Shown: positions 35,038 to 44,930, counted from the first letter of the stretch. The stretch is 64,000 nucleotides of DNA from Holophagales bacterium (GCA_016714815.1 JADKBZ010000005.1:62001-126000), one strand, 5' to 3'. Numbers and translations are program-made. Notes: a model not told the origin generated them from the sequence alone.

Positions 35038-35922
35038 TTGAGCGGTTTCGACGCCGCGCGGCTCGGCGCCGTCATGCACGACCTCCTGGCCCTCGTCCGC
35101 CAGCGCCCTCGGGACCTCCTGCCGTTCGAGGAGGTGCGCGACCGGCTGAAGCTCCGGCGCGTCGTCGACCGGGGGACGCGGGACGTCCCGCTCGGGCAGA
35201 TCGTCGGGACCTTCGGCCGCCGCGGCGAGTTCAACCGGGCCTTCCTCCCCCGCTCCGAGGCCCTCAGGGAACGCTGGGAGGACGTGAAGGACCTCGCCGA
35301 GGGGGCCGCCGGCTTCCCCGCCGTCGAGCTCTACCAGGTGGGCGAAGCCTACTTCGCCGTCGACGGCCACCACCGGATCTCCGTCGCCCGCTCGCTCGGC
35401 GCGCCCTCGATCGAGGCGCACGTCCTGGAGTTCCTCACCCCCGTCCCGCTCGGTGCCGACGCCTCCCCCGAGGACGTCCTGCAGAAGGAGGGACTCGCGG
35501 ACTTCCTCGAGACGACCGGGCTCGTCCCGTCGTCTCCCGACGAATTCCGCGTGACGCACCCCGGCGACTACGCCGAGATGCTCGACCACGCCGCCGTCCA
35601 CCGCTACTACCTCGGGCTCGACCTGGCGCGCGACATCTCCTGGGAAGAGGCGGTCCGCTCCTGGTACGAAACGCTCTTCGCGCCGATGACGGAGACGATC
35701 CGGACCAGCGGAATCCTCGGCGACTTCCCCGGACGGACCGAGGCCGACCTCTACCTCTTCACGGCGAGGCACCTCCACGCCCTCCGGAAGAAGTGGGGAG
35801 ACGACGTCAAGCCCGGGAGGGCGGTCGAGCACCTCCGGCTGCAGACGCGCCTCCACGCACGGAAGCCGCGGTCGGTGCGGTCCCGGGCGAGGAAGCGGAT
35901 GGAGGAGCCGGGCGAGGGCTGA
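35038..35922 (+). CDS. ParB/Srx-like nucleotide-binding-fold protein
   Basis: The 294-residue protein is not firmly identified. It starts at TTG 35038, 50 bases from the divergent amylase. Residues about 75-130 carry a ParB/Srx-type pattern: VELYQVGEAYFAVDGHHRISVARSLGAPSIEAHVLEF, similar to ParB N-terminal and DUF4032-like proteins. Further along, FRVTHPGDYAEMLDHAAVHRYYL and the WEEAVRSWYETLFAPM stretch are helical. The C terminus is highly basic (RKPRSVRSRARKRM), consistent with nucleic-acid binding. It ends 10 bases before the converging malQ stop. Confidence 0.75.
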   Translation: MSGFDAARLGAVMHDLLALVRQRPRDLLPFEEVRDRLKLRRVVDRGTRDVPLGQIVGTFGRRGEFNRAFLPRSEALRERWEDVKDLAEGAAGFPAVELYQVGEAYFAVDGHHRISVARSLGAPSIEAHVLEFLTPVPLGADASPEDVLQKEGLADFLETTGLVPSSPDEFRVTHPGDYAEMLDHAAVHRYYLGLDLARDISWEEAVRSWYETLFAPMTETIRTSGILGDFPGRTEADLYLFTARHLHALRKKWGDDVKPGRAVEHLRLQTRLHARKPRSVRSRARKRMEEPGEG

Positions 35923-35932
35923 CCGGCCGTCG

Positions 35933-37474
35933 TCAGGCCTCCTCGCCCTCCCCGTTCTCATTTCCCTTCCTGGCTCCCTCCGGCCGGAAACGCCCCGTCA
36001 GCGTCGCGAGCTCGCGGAGCCAGCCGGCCCGCTCCGGGTGGAAATCCCACTTCCGGGCTCGCCAGGCCCAGTTGCCGGCCCCCTGGCCGGGCGTATTCAT
36101 CCGCGCTTCGCTCCCGAGCCCGAAGACGTCCTGCACGGGGAGGATCGCGAGGAAGGCCACGGAGGCGTAGGCGGCGCGGACGAGGATGCCGATCGGGTCG
36201 GACCCGTCGCCGCCGAGGTAGGCGCGGACCCGGTGTCGCGCCCCGTCGCCGGCCTTCTCCCACCACCCTCGCGTCGTGTCGTTGTCGTGCGTCCCCGTGT
36301 AGACGACGCCGTTCGGGACGTGGTTGTGCGGCTGGTAGTCCTCGTCGTCGCCGTCCCACGCGAACTGGAGGATCTTCATCCCGGGGAGGTCGAGGTCGGC
36401 GACGAGCGCCGTCACGTCGGGCGTGATCTCGCCGAGGTCTTCGGCCACGAGATCCAGCTCGCCGAGCTCGGCGGAGAGCGCGTCGAAGAGCTTTCGGCCC
36501 GGACCCGCCTCCCACGCGCCGTCGATGGCCGTCTGGGCTCCGGCGGGCACCGCCCAGTAGTCGGCGAAGCCGCGGAAGTGATCGAGGCGGAGGAGCTCGG
36601 TCTGCCGGAGGTTCGCCCTCACCCGCTCGACCCACCAGTGGTAGCCGGCCTTCTCGAGGACGTCCCAGCGGTAGAGGGGGTTCCCCCAGAGCTGCCCCGT
36701 CTTGCTGAAGTAGTCGGGCGGGACCCCCGCCACGCGCACCGGGTCGCCCGCTTCGTCCAGCTCGAAAATCTCCGGGTGCGACCAGACGTCGGCGCTGTCG
36801 GGGGAGACGTAGATCGGGATGTCGCCCAGGATCCGGATCCCCCGCGCGTGCGCCGCGTCCCTCACGCGATCCCACTGGCGGAAGAAGAGGAACTGGAGGA
36901 AGACGTGAAACGCGACCTCGTCGGCGAGCTCGCGCTCGGCCCGCGCGAGCGCGGCCGGCTGGCGGCGGCGAAGCTCCTCGGGCCACTCCCGGAAGGCGGC
37001 CCCGCCGTAGCGCGCCTTCAGCGACATGAAGAGGGCCCAGTCCGGTAGCCAGTATTTCTGGGCCGGCGCCTCGCCGAAGCCCTGGAGCTCGGCCCGGAGC
37101 TGGGCGGAGCCGTCGCCGCGGAAACGCCGCCAGACCTCTCGGAGGAGCCCTTCCTTGAAGGCGACGACCTGCTCGAAATCGACCTCGTGCTCCTGGAAGT
37201 CCGGGACGCGCTCGAGCGCCGAGCCCGGAAGGAGCCCGTCGGCGACGAGAAGCTCTGGAGAGAGGAGCATCGGGTTTCCGGCGAAGGCCGACAGCGTGCC
37301 GTAGGGGGAGTTTCCGTAGCCCGTCGGTCCGAGCGGCAGGACCTGCCAGACCGTCTGCCCGGCCGAGGCCGCCCAGTCGAGGAAGGCGTCGCACTCCGGA
37401 CCGAGGTCGCCGATGCCAAAGCGGCCCGGAAGGGACGTCGGGTGGAGGAGGAGTCCGGCGGCGCGCGTTCTCAT
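35933..37474 (-). CDS. malQ: 4-alpha-glucanotransferase MalQ
   Basis: MalQ (amylomaltase, GH77) transfers alpha-1,4-glucan segments between maltodextrins. The 513-residue product has the GH77 N terminus (GLLLHPTSLPGRFGIGDLG). Catalytic motifs are LRLDHFRGF (nucleophile), VAEDLGEITPDV (acid) and GTHDNDTTRGWW. Its length is normal for the short bacterial type. It probably works with the GH13 protein on internalised or surface glucans. Confidence 0.95.
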   Translation of the reverse strand: MRTRAAGLLLHPTSLPGRFGIGDLGPECDAFLDWAASAGQTVWQVLPLGPTGYGNSPYGTLSAFAGNPMLLSPELLVADGLLPGSALERVPDFQEHEVDFEQVVAFKEGLLREVWRRFRGDGSAQLRAELQGFGEAPAQKYWLPDWALFMSLKARYGGAAFREWPEELRRRQPAALARAERELADEVAFHVFLQFLFFRQWDRVRDAAHARGIRILGDIPIYVSPDSADVWSHPEIFELDEAGDPVRVAGVPPDYFSKTGQLWGNPLYRWDVLEKAGYHWWVERVRANLRQTELLRLDHFRGFADYWAVPAGAQTAIDGAWEAGPGRKLFDALSAELGELDLVAEDLGEITPDVTALVADLDLPGMKILQFAWDGDDEDYQPHNHVPNGVVYTGTHDNDTTRGWWEKAGDGARHRVRAYLGGDGSDPIGILVRAAYASVAFLAILPVQDVFGLGSEARMNTPGQGAGNWAWRARKWDFHPERAGWLRELATLTGRFRPEGARKGNENGEGEEA

Positions 37475-37535
37475 TCCCGAGATCCTACCGGAGCGTTGAA
37501 ACGCCGGGAGGTTCTCTCACGTAGAACAGGCGGGC

Positions 37536-39767
37536 ATGAAACGGGGCCACTTCTCCCGGCTCGCGCTCGCGGCGGTTCTCCTGCTGGCCGCCGCGAGCGT
37601 TTTTTCCGGTTGCCGGAAGGTGCTCTCCGACGGGGGTGCCCCGGGAACCCGGCCGCCGGCTGAAGAGTCCCCGCGCGACCCCATCCTCCTGACGGGAGAG
37701 CTTTCCGCCGTCCGCTCGGCCGACCTCTTCGTCCCGGAGACCCCCCTCTGGGCGCTGCAGCTCCGGTTCCTCGAGGACGACGGAGCCGCGGTGAGGAAGG
37801 GAGACCGGGTGGCGGAGTTCGACGCCACCGGCCTCACGTCGGACCTCGAGCAGAAGCGGATCGCCGCCATCGAGGCCGAGACCGAGCTCGTCCGCTTCGA
37901 CGCCGACCGCGAGGGAGCGACGTACGGCCGGGAGCAGGCCGTCCTCGCGCGGCTCACCGCCGTCGGCAAGGCCCGCATCGACGCGGAGATTCCGGTCGAC
38001 CTCCACTCCCGTCGGGAGCACGAGGAATTCCAGCTCGCATTGAAGCGGGCCGAGACCGAGCTCGCCAAGGCGGAGGAGGACCTCGCCGCCTACACGACGT
38101 CCTCCACGGCGGACCGGGCCACGAAGGTGATCGCCCTCGACCGGGCCCGGAGCGAGCGCGACAAGCTCGAGACCGCCGTCGCGGCGCTCACGCTCTCCGC
38201 GCCGAAGGACGGCGTCTTCGTCGTGGGCGAGAACCCGCGGGAGAGAAAGAAGTTCCTGCCGGGCGACACTCTCTGGCCCGGGATGGTCCTGGGGCGCGTT
38301 CCCGACCTCGAAGCGCTCCGCGTCGAGGCGCTCCTCTTCGACGTCGACGACGGCCGGATCCGGGCCGGAGACAGGGCCACCGCCGTGCCCGACACCTTCC
38401 CGGACAGGCGCCTTCCGGCCCGGGTCGCGTCGATCGCCCCCGTCGCCCAGCCGGTCGGGCGCGGATCGCCGCGCATGGCGTTCCGCGTCCTCGTGGAGGT
38501 GACGGGCGGAGACCTCTCGGGCCTGCGCCCCGGGATGTCCGTCCGCGTCGAGATCCCTCCCGGCACGACGGTGGCGGCGGCGCTGCCGGATCCCCGCCCG
38601 GCCCGCCTCGCCGGGCCCGATCTCGCGACGGCCCGGACGGCGCGGACCGAGCGGCGCGACCTCGTCCTCACGGTCGCGCTCAAGGGAGAGCTCGCCGCTC
38701 TCGACTCCGAGGCGATCGGCCCCGTGAAGCTCCCGGAGGTCTGGGACTACCGGATCGCCTTTCTCGCCCCGGAGGGGGCGCTCGTCAGGAAGGGACAGCC
38801 CGTCCTCGGCTTCGACACGACGAACCTGAAGCAGCAGCTCGAGGAAAAGAAGACGGAGGCCGAATCCGCGGCCAAGGAGATCGAGCGGCGAAAGAGGAGT
38901 CTCGCCCTCGCCCGCGGCGACCTCCAGCTGGAGGGGGCCCAGGCCGAGGCCCGGCGCGCGAAGGCGGCGATGAAAGTCGACGTCCCCCCGGACGTCGCGG
39001 GCGCCCACGAGCTCCGCAAGGCCCGCCTCGACCGCGACCTGGCGCGCGCCGAGGTCGCCTCCGTAACCCGCCGCCTCGAAGCCGCCGAGCGCGCTGCCCG
39101 GGCCGAGCTTTCGGTCCTGGAAGGGCGCTGGCGCCGCGCCTCGCTCCGCTCCCGGGAGCTCGTGAAGACGATCGACAGGATGACGATCCCCGCCCCCCGG
39201 GCCGGCACCGTCCTCTACACCCCGAACTGGAACGGCGACAAGAAGAAGGTCGGCGACAACTGCTGGTTCGGCGAGAAGGTCGTCGAGGTTCCCGACCTCG
39301 AACGCCTCGGGGTCCAGGGCGACGTCGACGAGGCCGACGCCGGGCTCGTCGCCGAGGGAGCCTCCGTCTCTCTCCGGCTCGACGCCCACCCCGACACCGA
39401 GGTCCGCGGGAAGGTCCGCACCATCCAGCGAACGGTCCAGCGCGCCTCGCCCCAGATTCCCCTCAAGGTCGCCCGCCTCTCGGTCGCTCTCGAGAAGGTC
39501 GATTCCGAGAGGATGAAGCCCGGAATGCGCATCCGGGGCCGCGTCGAGACCGGCCGGGTGGCCGGAGCGCTCGTCGTCCCGTCCGACGCCGTCGTCCCGA
39601 CGGAGGAGGGGCCGTTCGTCTGGGTCCCGAAGGGGACCGGGGCCCGGCGCGTCCGGGTCACCGTCGGCCGCCGCAACGACGAGTGGGTCGAGGTCCGGTC
39701 GGGCCTCGCCGAGGGCGACGCCGTCCTCAGGATCGCGCCGCCCTCCTCGAAGGGGGCCTCCTCGTGA
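37536..39767 (+). CDS. Lipoprotein with two tandem membrane-fusion (MacA/HlyD-type) modules
   Basis: Membrane fusion proteins bridge inner-membrane exporters to outer-membrane channels. This 743-residue lipoprotein (lipobox SVFSGC) contains two complete copies of the architecture in one chain. The first spans about 50-350: biotinyl-lipoyl half LQLRFLEDDGAAVRKGDRVAEFD, a coiled coil and second half LSAPKDGVFVV. The second spans about 365-743: IAFLAPEGALVRKGQPVLGFD, coiled coil 420-560, TIPAPRAGTVLYTP and a C-terminal beta domain. Most such proteins have one module per chain. It is the first gene of an operon whose next gene, a third module, overlaps its stop by 4 bases. Confidence 0.88.
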   Translation: MKRGHFSRLALAAVLLLAAASVFSGCRKVLSDGGAPGTRPPAEESPRDPILLTGELSAVRSADLFVPETPLWALQLRFLEDDGAAVRKGDRVAEFDATGLTSDLEQKRIAAIEAETELVRFDADREGATYGREQAVLARLTAVGKARIDAEIPVDLHSRREHEEFQLALKRAETELAKAEEDLAAYTTSSTADRATKVIALDRARSERDKLETAVAALTLSAPKDGVFVVGENPRERKKFLPGDTLWPGMVLGRVPDLEALRVEALLFDVDDGRIRAGDRATAVPDTFPDRRLPARVASIAPVAQPVGRGSPRMAFRVLVEVTGGDLSGLRPGMSVRVEIPPGTTVAAALPDPRPARLAGPDLATARTARTERRDLVLTVALKGELAALDSEAIGPVKLPEVWDYRIAFLAPEGALVRKGQPVLGFDTTNLKQQLEEKKTEAESAAKEIERRKRSLALARGDLQLEGAQAEARRAKAAMKVDVPPDVAGAHELRKARLDRDLARAEVASVTRRLEAAERAARAELSVLEGRWRRASLRSRELVKTIDRMTIPAPRAGTVLYTPNWNGDKKKVGDNCWFGEKVVEVPDLERLGVQGDVDEADAGLVAEGASVSLRLDAHPDTEVRGKVRTIQRTVQRASPQIPLKVARLSVALEKVDSERMKPGMRIRGRVETGRVAGALVVPSDAVVPTEEGPFVWVPKGTGARRVRVTVGRRNDEWVEVRSGLAEGDAVLRIAPPSSKGASS

Positions 39768-41026
39768 AGCGAGCGCTCGTCGCGCTCCTGGCGGCCGGGG
39801 CCGTCGCAGGTCTCGTCCTCTTCACCGCCTCCGTCCGCCCGGGACCTCGGGCGGCCGTGCCGACCCTGGTCGTGAAGAGGGGCCCGCTCGGCCGGATCGT
39901 CCGGGCCGAGGGCGTCCTCAAGGCGGTGGAGGCGACCCCCGTCCGGGTCCCCGGCAACGACGTGAGCCTGAAGGTCGGCTGGATGATCGAGGACGGGACC
40001 GCCGTGAAGGCGGGCGACATCGTCGTCCGCCTGGACCCGACCCAGACCGTCAAGAGCCTCGCCGACGGCCGGGCGGAAAGGGCGACCGCCGATCGCCGCG
40101 GAGAGAAGAACCAGGCGGAGTCGGGCGCCCTCGTCGCCAACCTCGGCCGCGACGCCGAGCAGGCGCGCCGCGAGCGGACGACGGCCGAGACGTTCCAGAG
40201 CCGCGACCCCGAGCTCTTCTCCAGGCAGGAGATCATCGAGGCGGACATCGACGTCGGCCTCGCGACGAAGAAGGAGCACCACGCCGTCTCCTCCCGCCGC
40301 GAACGCCAGGGGCTCGCGACGACGAGCGAAGAGCTGATCGCCCTCGACGGCAGGAAGGCGCAGCTGAAGATCGACAAGGCCGAGCGGGAGCTGGCGGCCC
40401 TCGAGCTGAAGGCGCCGCACGACGGGATCGTCGTCCTGAAGCGGAACGGCCGGGGTGACCTTCCGCAGGTGGGGCAGGTCGTCTGGAGCGGCCAGACGCT
40501 CGCGGAGATTCCCGACCTGGCCAGGCTCGAGGCCGAGATCTGGGTCCTGGAGGCCGACGCGGGAGGCCTCGCGCCCGGACGCCCTGCCTCCGTCTCGCTC
40601 GAGGCGCACGGCGGGACTCCCCTCCCCGCGAAGGTGAAGTCGGTCGACTCTCTCGCGCGCCCGCGCCTGCGCAACGTCCCGATCCAGTACTTCGGCGCCC
40701 TCCTCTCGCTCGCCGCGACGGACCCCTCCCGGATGAAGCCGGGCGAGCGGGTCGCGGCGACCCTCGACCTGGGCGGGGAGAAGGACGCCCTCGTCGTCCC
40801 GCGCCACGCGATCTTCGAGCGGGGCGGGAAGACCATCGTCTACCGGCGCGCGCGCGGCGAGTTCACGGCCGTCCCCGTCACGCTCGGCACGGCCGCGCTC
40901 GGGCGCGTCGCGATCGCGACGGGCCTTTCGGAAGGGGACGTCATCGCCCTCGTCGACCCGGAGGCCCGTCCGGCGACGACGCCGTCGCCGGCGTCCGCGG
41001 GGTCGCCCGTCGGAGGGGCCTCGTGA
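39764..41026 (+). CDS. HlyD/MacA-type membrane fusion protein
   Basis: The 420-residue protein has one N-terminal membrane anchor (VALLAAGAVAGLVLFTA). A lipoyl half (KVGWMIEDGTAVKAGDIVVRLDPT) follows, then a coiled coil (about 100-215), the second lipoyl half (LKAPHDGIVVLKRNG) and a beta domain. It starts at GTG 39764 inside the previous stop and ends overlapping the permease start. It should form a periplasmic hexameric adaptor with the upstream lipoprotein. The segment CxxC is absent, as usual for this family. Confidence 0.9.
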   Translation: MKRALVALLAAGAVAGLVLFTASVRPGPRAAVPTLVVKRGPLGRIVRAEGVLKAVEATPVRVPGNDVSLKVGWMIEDGTAVKAGDIVVRLDPTQTVKSLADGRAERATADRRGEKNQAESGALVANLGRDAEQARRERTTAETFQSRDPELFSRQEIIEADIDVGLATKKEHHAVSSRRERQGLATTSEELIALDGRKAQLKIDKAERELAALELKAPHDGIVVLKRNGRGDLPQVGQVVWSGQTLAEIPDLARLEAEIWVLEADAGGLAPGRPASVSLEAHGGTPLPAKVKSVDSLARPRLRNVPIQYFGALLSLAATDPSRMKPGERVAATLDLGGEKDALVVPRHAIFERGGKTIVYRRARGEFTAVPVTLGTAALGRVAIATGLSEGDVIALVDPEARPATTPSPASAGSPVGGAS

Positions 41027-42258
41027 GCTTCGACGAGTCCCTCCGGCGCGCCCTCGCCAGCCTCTCGACGCACAAGCTCCGCTCCGTCCTGACGATGCTC
41101 GGGATGATCTTCGGCGTCGGCGCCGTCATCGCGATGCTCTCGATCGGGGCGGGCGCCGAGAAGCAGGCGCTCGAGATGATCCGGCGGATGGGTCTCTCGA
41201 ACCTCCTCGTGAGGGCGAAGGAGTACCGGGCCGACGAGCTGCAGGAGGTGCGGAAGAAGTCGATCGGCGTCTCTCTCCGGGACGCGGCGGGGATCGAGGA
41301 GGCCGTGCCGGGCGTCGCGTTCACCGGCCCGCGGGTGACGGTGAACCCCTGGAGCGTCCGCGCTCGCGGCGGAAAGAGCGAGGCGAAGGTCTCCGGCGTC
41401 TCCTTCCGCCACGCCGAGCTCGTCTCCCTCCCGCTCTCCGCCGGTCGCTTCCTGACGAAGGAGGACGAGGAGAGTCACGCCCAGGTCTGCGTCCTGGGCG
41501 ACGGCGCGCGCCGGGACCTCTTCGGCCAGGAGCCCGCCCTCGGCGGGGTCGTGAAGGTGAACGACGTCTGGTTCACGGTCGTCGGCGTCCTGGAATCGTC
41601 CAGCTCCGGAGGCGACTCGTTCCAGGGCGTCCCCGTCGGCTCGACGTCGCACGAGGTCCTCGTCCCCTACACGACGGTGCTGCGCAAGCTCGACCGCGAC
41701 CCGCTCGAGTCTCCTCTCTCCGAGCTCGTCGTGAAGCTGGCGGACGGGACCTCCCCCACCGAGGCGGCCCGGCTCGCGTCGGCCCTCCTCGACCGCCTCC
41801 ACGGCGGCGCCGCCGACTTCGAGCTCGTCGTCCCCGAGGCGCTCCTGGCCCAGAGCCGGAAGACCCAGCGCCTCTTCAACGTCGTCATGGGGTGCATCGC
41901 CGGGATCTCGCTCCTCGTCGGCGGTATCGGGATCATGAACATCATGCTCGCCACGGTCCTCGAGCGGACCCGCGAGATCGGGATCCGGCGGGCGATCGGA
42001 GCGCGGCGCCGGGACGTCCTCGTCCAGTTCGTCGTCGAGGCGTTCGTCCTGAGCGCCCTCGGTGGGATCCTCGGCGTCGTCCTCGGCGTGGCGATCGCGA
42101 AGATCGTCGCGGCTTCCGCCGGCTGGCCCACCGTCGTCACCGCCTGGTCGCTTCTCCTCTCGACGGGCGTCTCCGGCGCCGTCGGCCTCCTCTCGGGCTT
42201 CTACCCGGCGCTGCGCGCCGCCTCGATCGACCCGATCGAGGCGCTCCGGTACGAGTAG
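41023..42258 (+). CDS. MacB-type ABC transporter permease without ATPase domain
   Basis: MacB couples ATP hydrolysis to periplasmic substrate export. The 411-residue protein contains the MacB permease layout: first helix LSTHKLRSVLTMLGMIFGVGAVIAMLSIGAG, a periplasmic core domain (about 60-285), and three C-terminal helices containing GGIGIMNIMLATVLERTREIGIRRAIGARR and ALRAASIDPIEALRYE. The nucleotide-binding domain is absent, and no ATPase gene is in the operon or the window. The cognate ATPase must be encoded elsewhere. The start is GTG 41023, inside the preceding stop. Confidence 0.92.
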   Translation: MSFDESLRRALASLSTHKLRSVLTMLGMIFGVGAVIAMLSIGAGAEKQALEMIRRMGLSNLLVRAKEYRADELQEVRKKSIGVSLRDAAGIEEAVPGVAFTGPRVTVNPWSVRARGGKSEAKVSGVSFRHAELVSLPLSAGRFLTKEDEESHAQVCVLGDGARRDLFGQEPALGGVVKVNDVWFTVVGVLESSSSGGDSFQGVPVGSTSHEVLVPYTTVLRKLDRDPLESPLSELVVKLADGTSPTEAARLASALLDRLHGGAADFELVVPEALLAQSRKTQRLFNVVMGCIAGISLLVGGIGIMNIMLATVLERTREIGIRRAIGARRRDVLVQFVVEAFVLSALGGILGVVLGVAIAKIVAASAGWPTVVTAWSLLLSTGVSGAVGLLSGFYPALRAASIDPIEALRYE

Positions 42259-42306
42259 GGCCACGCCGCCCACACGGCCACGAAGGCCGCCGATTCCGGT
42301 CTGACC

Positions 42307-43047
42307 TCAGGCCGCGAGGATCCGAAGGAGCGCGGCGTAGTCGGCGGGAAGCGGCGCCACGACCTCGAGGCCGAGCGACGCGACGACGACCCGCGCCGCG
42401 TGAAGGAGCGGGTGCGTGACCGCGGCGAAGGCCGCTCTCGCCGAGGGATCACGCACCCCGCGCCAGCGGGTCGCTCCCCCGTAGAAGTCGTCGCCGACGA
42501 TCGGGTGCCCCTTCTCCGCGAGGTGGACGCGGATCTGGTGCGTCCGCCCCGTCTCGGGAGTCAGCTCGAGATCGGCGACCGACGGGTAGCGGCGGAGCGT
42601 CGTCCAGCGCGTGATGGACGGCTTCCCCCCCTCCCGGACCGCCATCTTCCTTCCGTCCTTCGGGTCTCGCGCGAGGGGAGCATCGGCGATTCCCTGCGCC
42701 GGGACGGGGTGTCCCCAGACGAGCGCGCGGTACGTCTTGTGAGCGACCCGCTCCTGGAAGGCCAGGGAGAGGAGCCGGTGCGTCGAGGCGTCGCGCGCGA
42801 GGAGGACGACGCCCGACGTTCCCTCGTCGAGCCGGTGGACGAGAAGCGGGAGGGGGTCCGGGACGGGGAGGCCGCAGGCGGTGAGGAGACGCGCGAGAAC
42901 CTCCGCCTCGGACTTGCCCGGCCGGCCGGACGTCGCCATCGAGACGCCCGCGGGCTTGTCGACGGCGAGGACCGTCGCCTCGTCGAGGAGGAGCCTCGGG
43001 GGCCGGCCTCCGTCTCCGCGGCGGGCTGGGGATTCGGCCGGCGGCAC
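42307..43047 (-). CDS. RluA-family pseudouridine synthase
   Basis: This enzyme isomerises uridine to pseudouridine in rRNA or tRNA. The 246-residue protein has the catalytic motif HRLDEGTSGVVLLARD and the conserved YRALVWG and GRTHQIRVHLAEKGHPIVGDDFYG segments. It lacks an S4 domain. The start is GTG 43047, 8 bases past the GGDEF gene stop and preceded by GAGG. The target site is unknown. It converges on the permease gene 48 bases away. Confidence 0.92.
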   Translation of the reverse strand: MPPAESPARRGDGGRPPRLLLDEATVLAVDKPAGVSMATSGRPGKSEAEVLARLLTACGLPVPDPLPLLVHRLDEGTSGVVLLARDASTHRLLSLAFQERVAHKTYRALVWGHPVPAQGIADAPLARDPKDGRKMAVREGGKPSITRWTTLRRYPSVADLELTPETGRTHQIRVHLAEKGHPIVGDDFYGGATRWRGVRDPSARAAFAAVTHPLLHAARVVVASLGLEVVAPLPADYAALLRILAA

Positions 43048-43055
43048 CCGGAACC

Positions 43056-44819
43056 TCAGATCGACTTGCCCGGAGCGCGTCGCACCGCAGGGATGCGGAC
43101 TTCCGAGCTGCCGACGGACGAGGCGGCCGGAGGGGCGCCGTGCGCGACGAGGACCCGGTTGCGCCCGGCGGCCTTGGCGGCGTAGAGGGCGGCGTCGGCC
43201 TGCCGCATCCAGGCCGAGACCGAGACGCTCGCCCGGATGGTCGGGTCGAAGACGGCGATCCCGGCCGAAGCCGTGTCGCCGTCCTCGGCCCCCACGACCC
43301 TCGCCCGCGCGATGCGGAGCCGGATCCGCTCGAGGCAGGTGACGGCCTGGGTCGCGTCGGCCTCGGGGAGGAGGACGACGAACTCGTCGCCGCCGAAACG
43401 GGCCGCCAGGTCGGTGTCGCGAATCGAGTCGAGGAGGGCCCGTCCGACGGCCACGAGGAGCCTGTCCCCCGCGACGTGCCCGTAGCGATCGTTGAAGGAC
43501 TTGAAGGAATCGAGATCGACGATTCCGAGCGCGACCGGGTGCCCGTGGCGGCGGGCGCGCGCGATCTCGAGGCTCAGGCGATCGAAGAGAACGGCGCGGT
43601 TCGCGAGCCCCGTGAGCGGGTCCGTCGAGGCGGCGAGACGAAGCCGCGCGAGCCGGTCGGCCATGCTGGCGAGGAAACAGCTCATCAGGACGAAACAGGC
43701 CGGTCCCGAGAGGGCGAAGTCGACCGAGGCTCCGATTCCGAGCCCGAGGACACCCGCCCCGTCGAAGGCCGCCGCGACGACTGCCAGGAGCGTCGCGGCG
43801 AGGACGAGCCGGGTGTGGGGGGCTCGCCGCCGGGCCGCGACGGCGAGGTGGTACGTGACGTCGCCGGCGGCGATCGCTCCGAGGGCGAGGGCCACGGGGA
43901 GCAGGTAGTAGAGATCGTCGGCGCGCGGCCAGAGGAGGCACGCCACCGCCCCTGCAGCCTGGGCGGCGAGGAGGGCGGAATGCCCCCGTGCGAGCGGCCG
44001 CTCGAAGAACTTCAGGTACAGGAGCAGCGTCATGGCCGGGACGGCGAACATCCCGGCGTGCCCGACCCGGAAGAGGAACGTCAGCGGCAGCCCGGAGATC
44101 GCCCAGAAGGAGAGCCAGGAGAGGATGAAGACCGCCGTTCCGGTCGTCGTGAGGAAGAAGTAGAGGAAGTCGGTCTGGCCGCGGTCGCGCAGGAAGAAGA
44201 AAAGCGAGAAGAGGCCGAGAGCCGCGAACGCCGCCGCCAGGAACGCCCGGGGGGCTTCGCGGAACGCCCGGGCGTGGAAGGCGGTCGAGACGGAGTCGAT
44301 GCGCGGCACGCCGGTGATGCCGCCCGAGCGGGGGCCTGCGTTGTAGACCCTCACCGCGAGGGAGTGGCGGCCGGGAATCGCGGTCCGCGAGGGAGGGAGC
44401 TCGTAGATCCGCTCCACGACCGTCCCCTTGTCGTAGTCGGGAGGGAACTCTCCCGTCCGCCCGATCGGCTGGCCGTCGAGGAAGACCTCGTCCGCATCGC
44501 GGATCTGGGGACAGGCGAAAGCGAGCGGAACGATCGCCAGCGACGGGTCGAGGTCGAAGGTGACGCGATACCAGCCGGTGCCGTGGCCCGGAATGCCACC
44601 GCGCTGCCAGCTGCCGGGGACGGGAACGGGATGGAACCCCAGCCCGTCCAGCTCGGCGACGCCGCCCGGCGGATCCCCGAGAGCGAACTCCCAGGTCCCG
44701 GCGAGGCTCGCCGGGAGCCGTTCGACGCGGAGCACGTCCACGGCCTGCCCGGAGACCGGGAGTGCGACGAGGACCGCGGAGAGGCCCACGAGGGCGAGCG
44801 TGCGGAGCCACCGGACCAT
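43056..44819 (-). CDS. 7TM-DISM sensor diguanylate cyclase (GGDEF)
   Basis: The 587-residue protein should make cyclic di-GMP in response to an extracellular signal. A signal peptide (ALVGLSAVLVALPVSGQA) is followed by a beta-sandwich sensor resembling 7TMR-DISM-type domains (WYRVTFDLDP...DEVFLDGQPIGRTGEFP). Seven or so membrane helices span about 185-400. A GGDEF domain then starts at STDPLTGLANRAVLFDRL, with active site RFGGDEFVVLLPEAD near residue 476 and an intact RxxD inhibitory site (RDTD) near 467. No EAL domain is present. The start at ATG 44819 opens the signal peptide. Confidence 0.93.
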   Translation of the reverse strand: MVRWLRTLALVGLSAVLVALPVSGQAVDVLRVERLPASLAGTWEFALGDPPGGVAELDGLGFHPVPVPGSWQRGGIPGHGTGWYRVTFDLDPSLAIVPLAFACPQIRDADEVFLDGQPIGRTGEFPPDYDKGTVVERIYELPPSRTAIPGRHSLAVRVYNAGPRSGGITGVPRIDSVSTAFHARAFREAPRAFLAAAFAALGLFSLFFFLRDRGQTDFLYFFLTTTGTAVFILSWLSFWAISGLPLTFLFRVGHAGMFAVPAMTLLLYLKFFERPLARGHSALLAAQAAGAVACLLWPRADDLYYLLPVALALGAIAAGDVTYHLAVAARRRAPHTRLVLAATLLAVVAAAFDGAGVLGLGIGASVDFALSGPACFVLMSCFLASMADRLARLRLAASTDPLTGLANRAVLFDRLSLEIARARRHGHPVALGIVDLDSFKSFNDRYGHVAGDRLLVAVGRALLDSIRDTDLAARFGGDEFVVLLPEADATQAVTCLERIRLRIARARVVGAEDGDTASAGIAVFDPTIRASVSVSAWMRQADAALYAAKAAGRNRVLVAHGAPPAASSVGSSEVRIPAVRRAPGKSI

Positions 44820-44930
44820 CTGCGCGGCAGCATCCCCCAGGTCGGCCCCGGTGGCAACGGGCGGCTGTCGCCGGGGGCTCTCTGCTCCGCCCTCGCGGCG
44901 TCCGGATAAGATCCCTCGCGGAGGCCTTCC

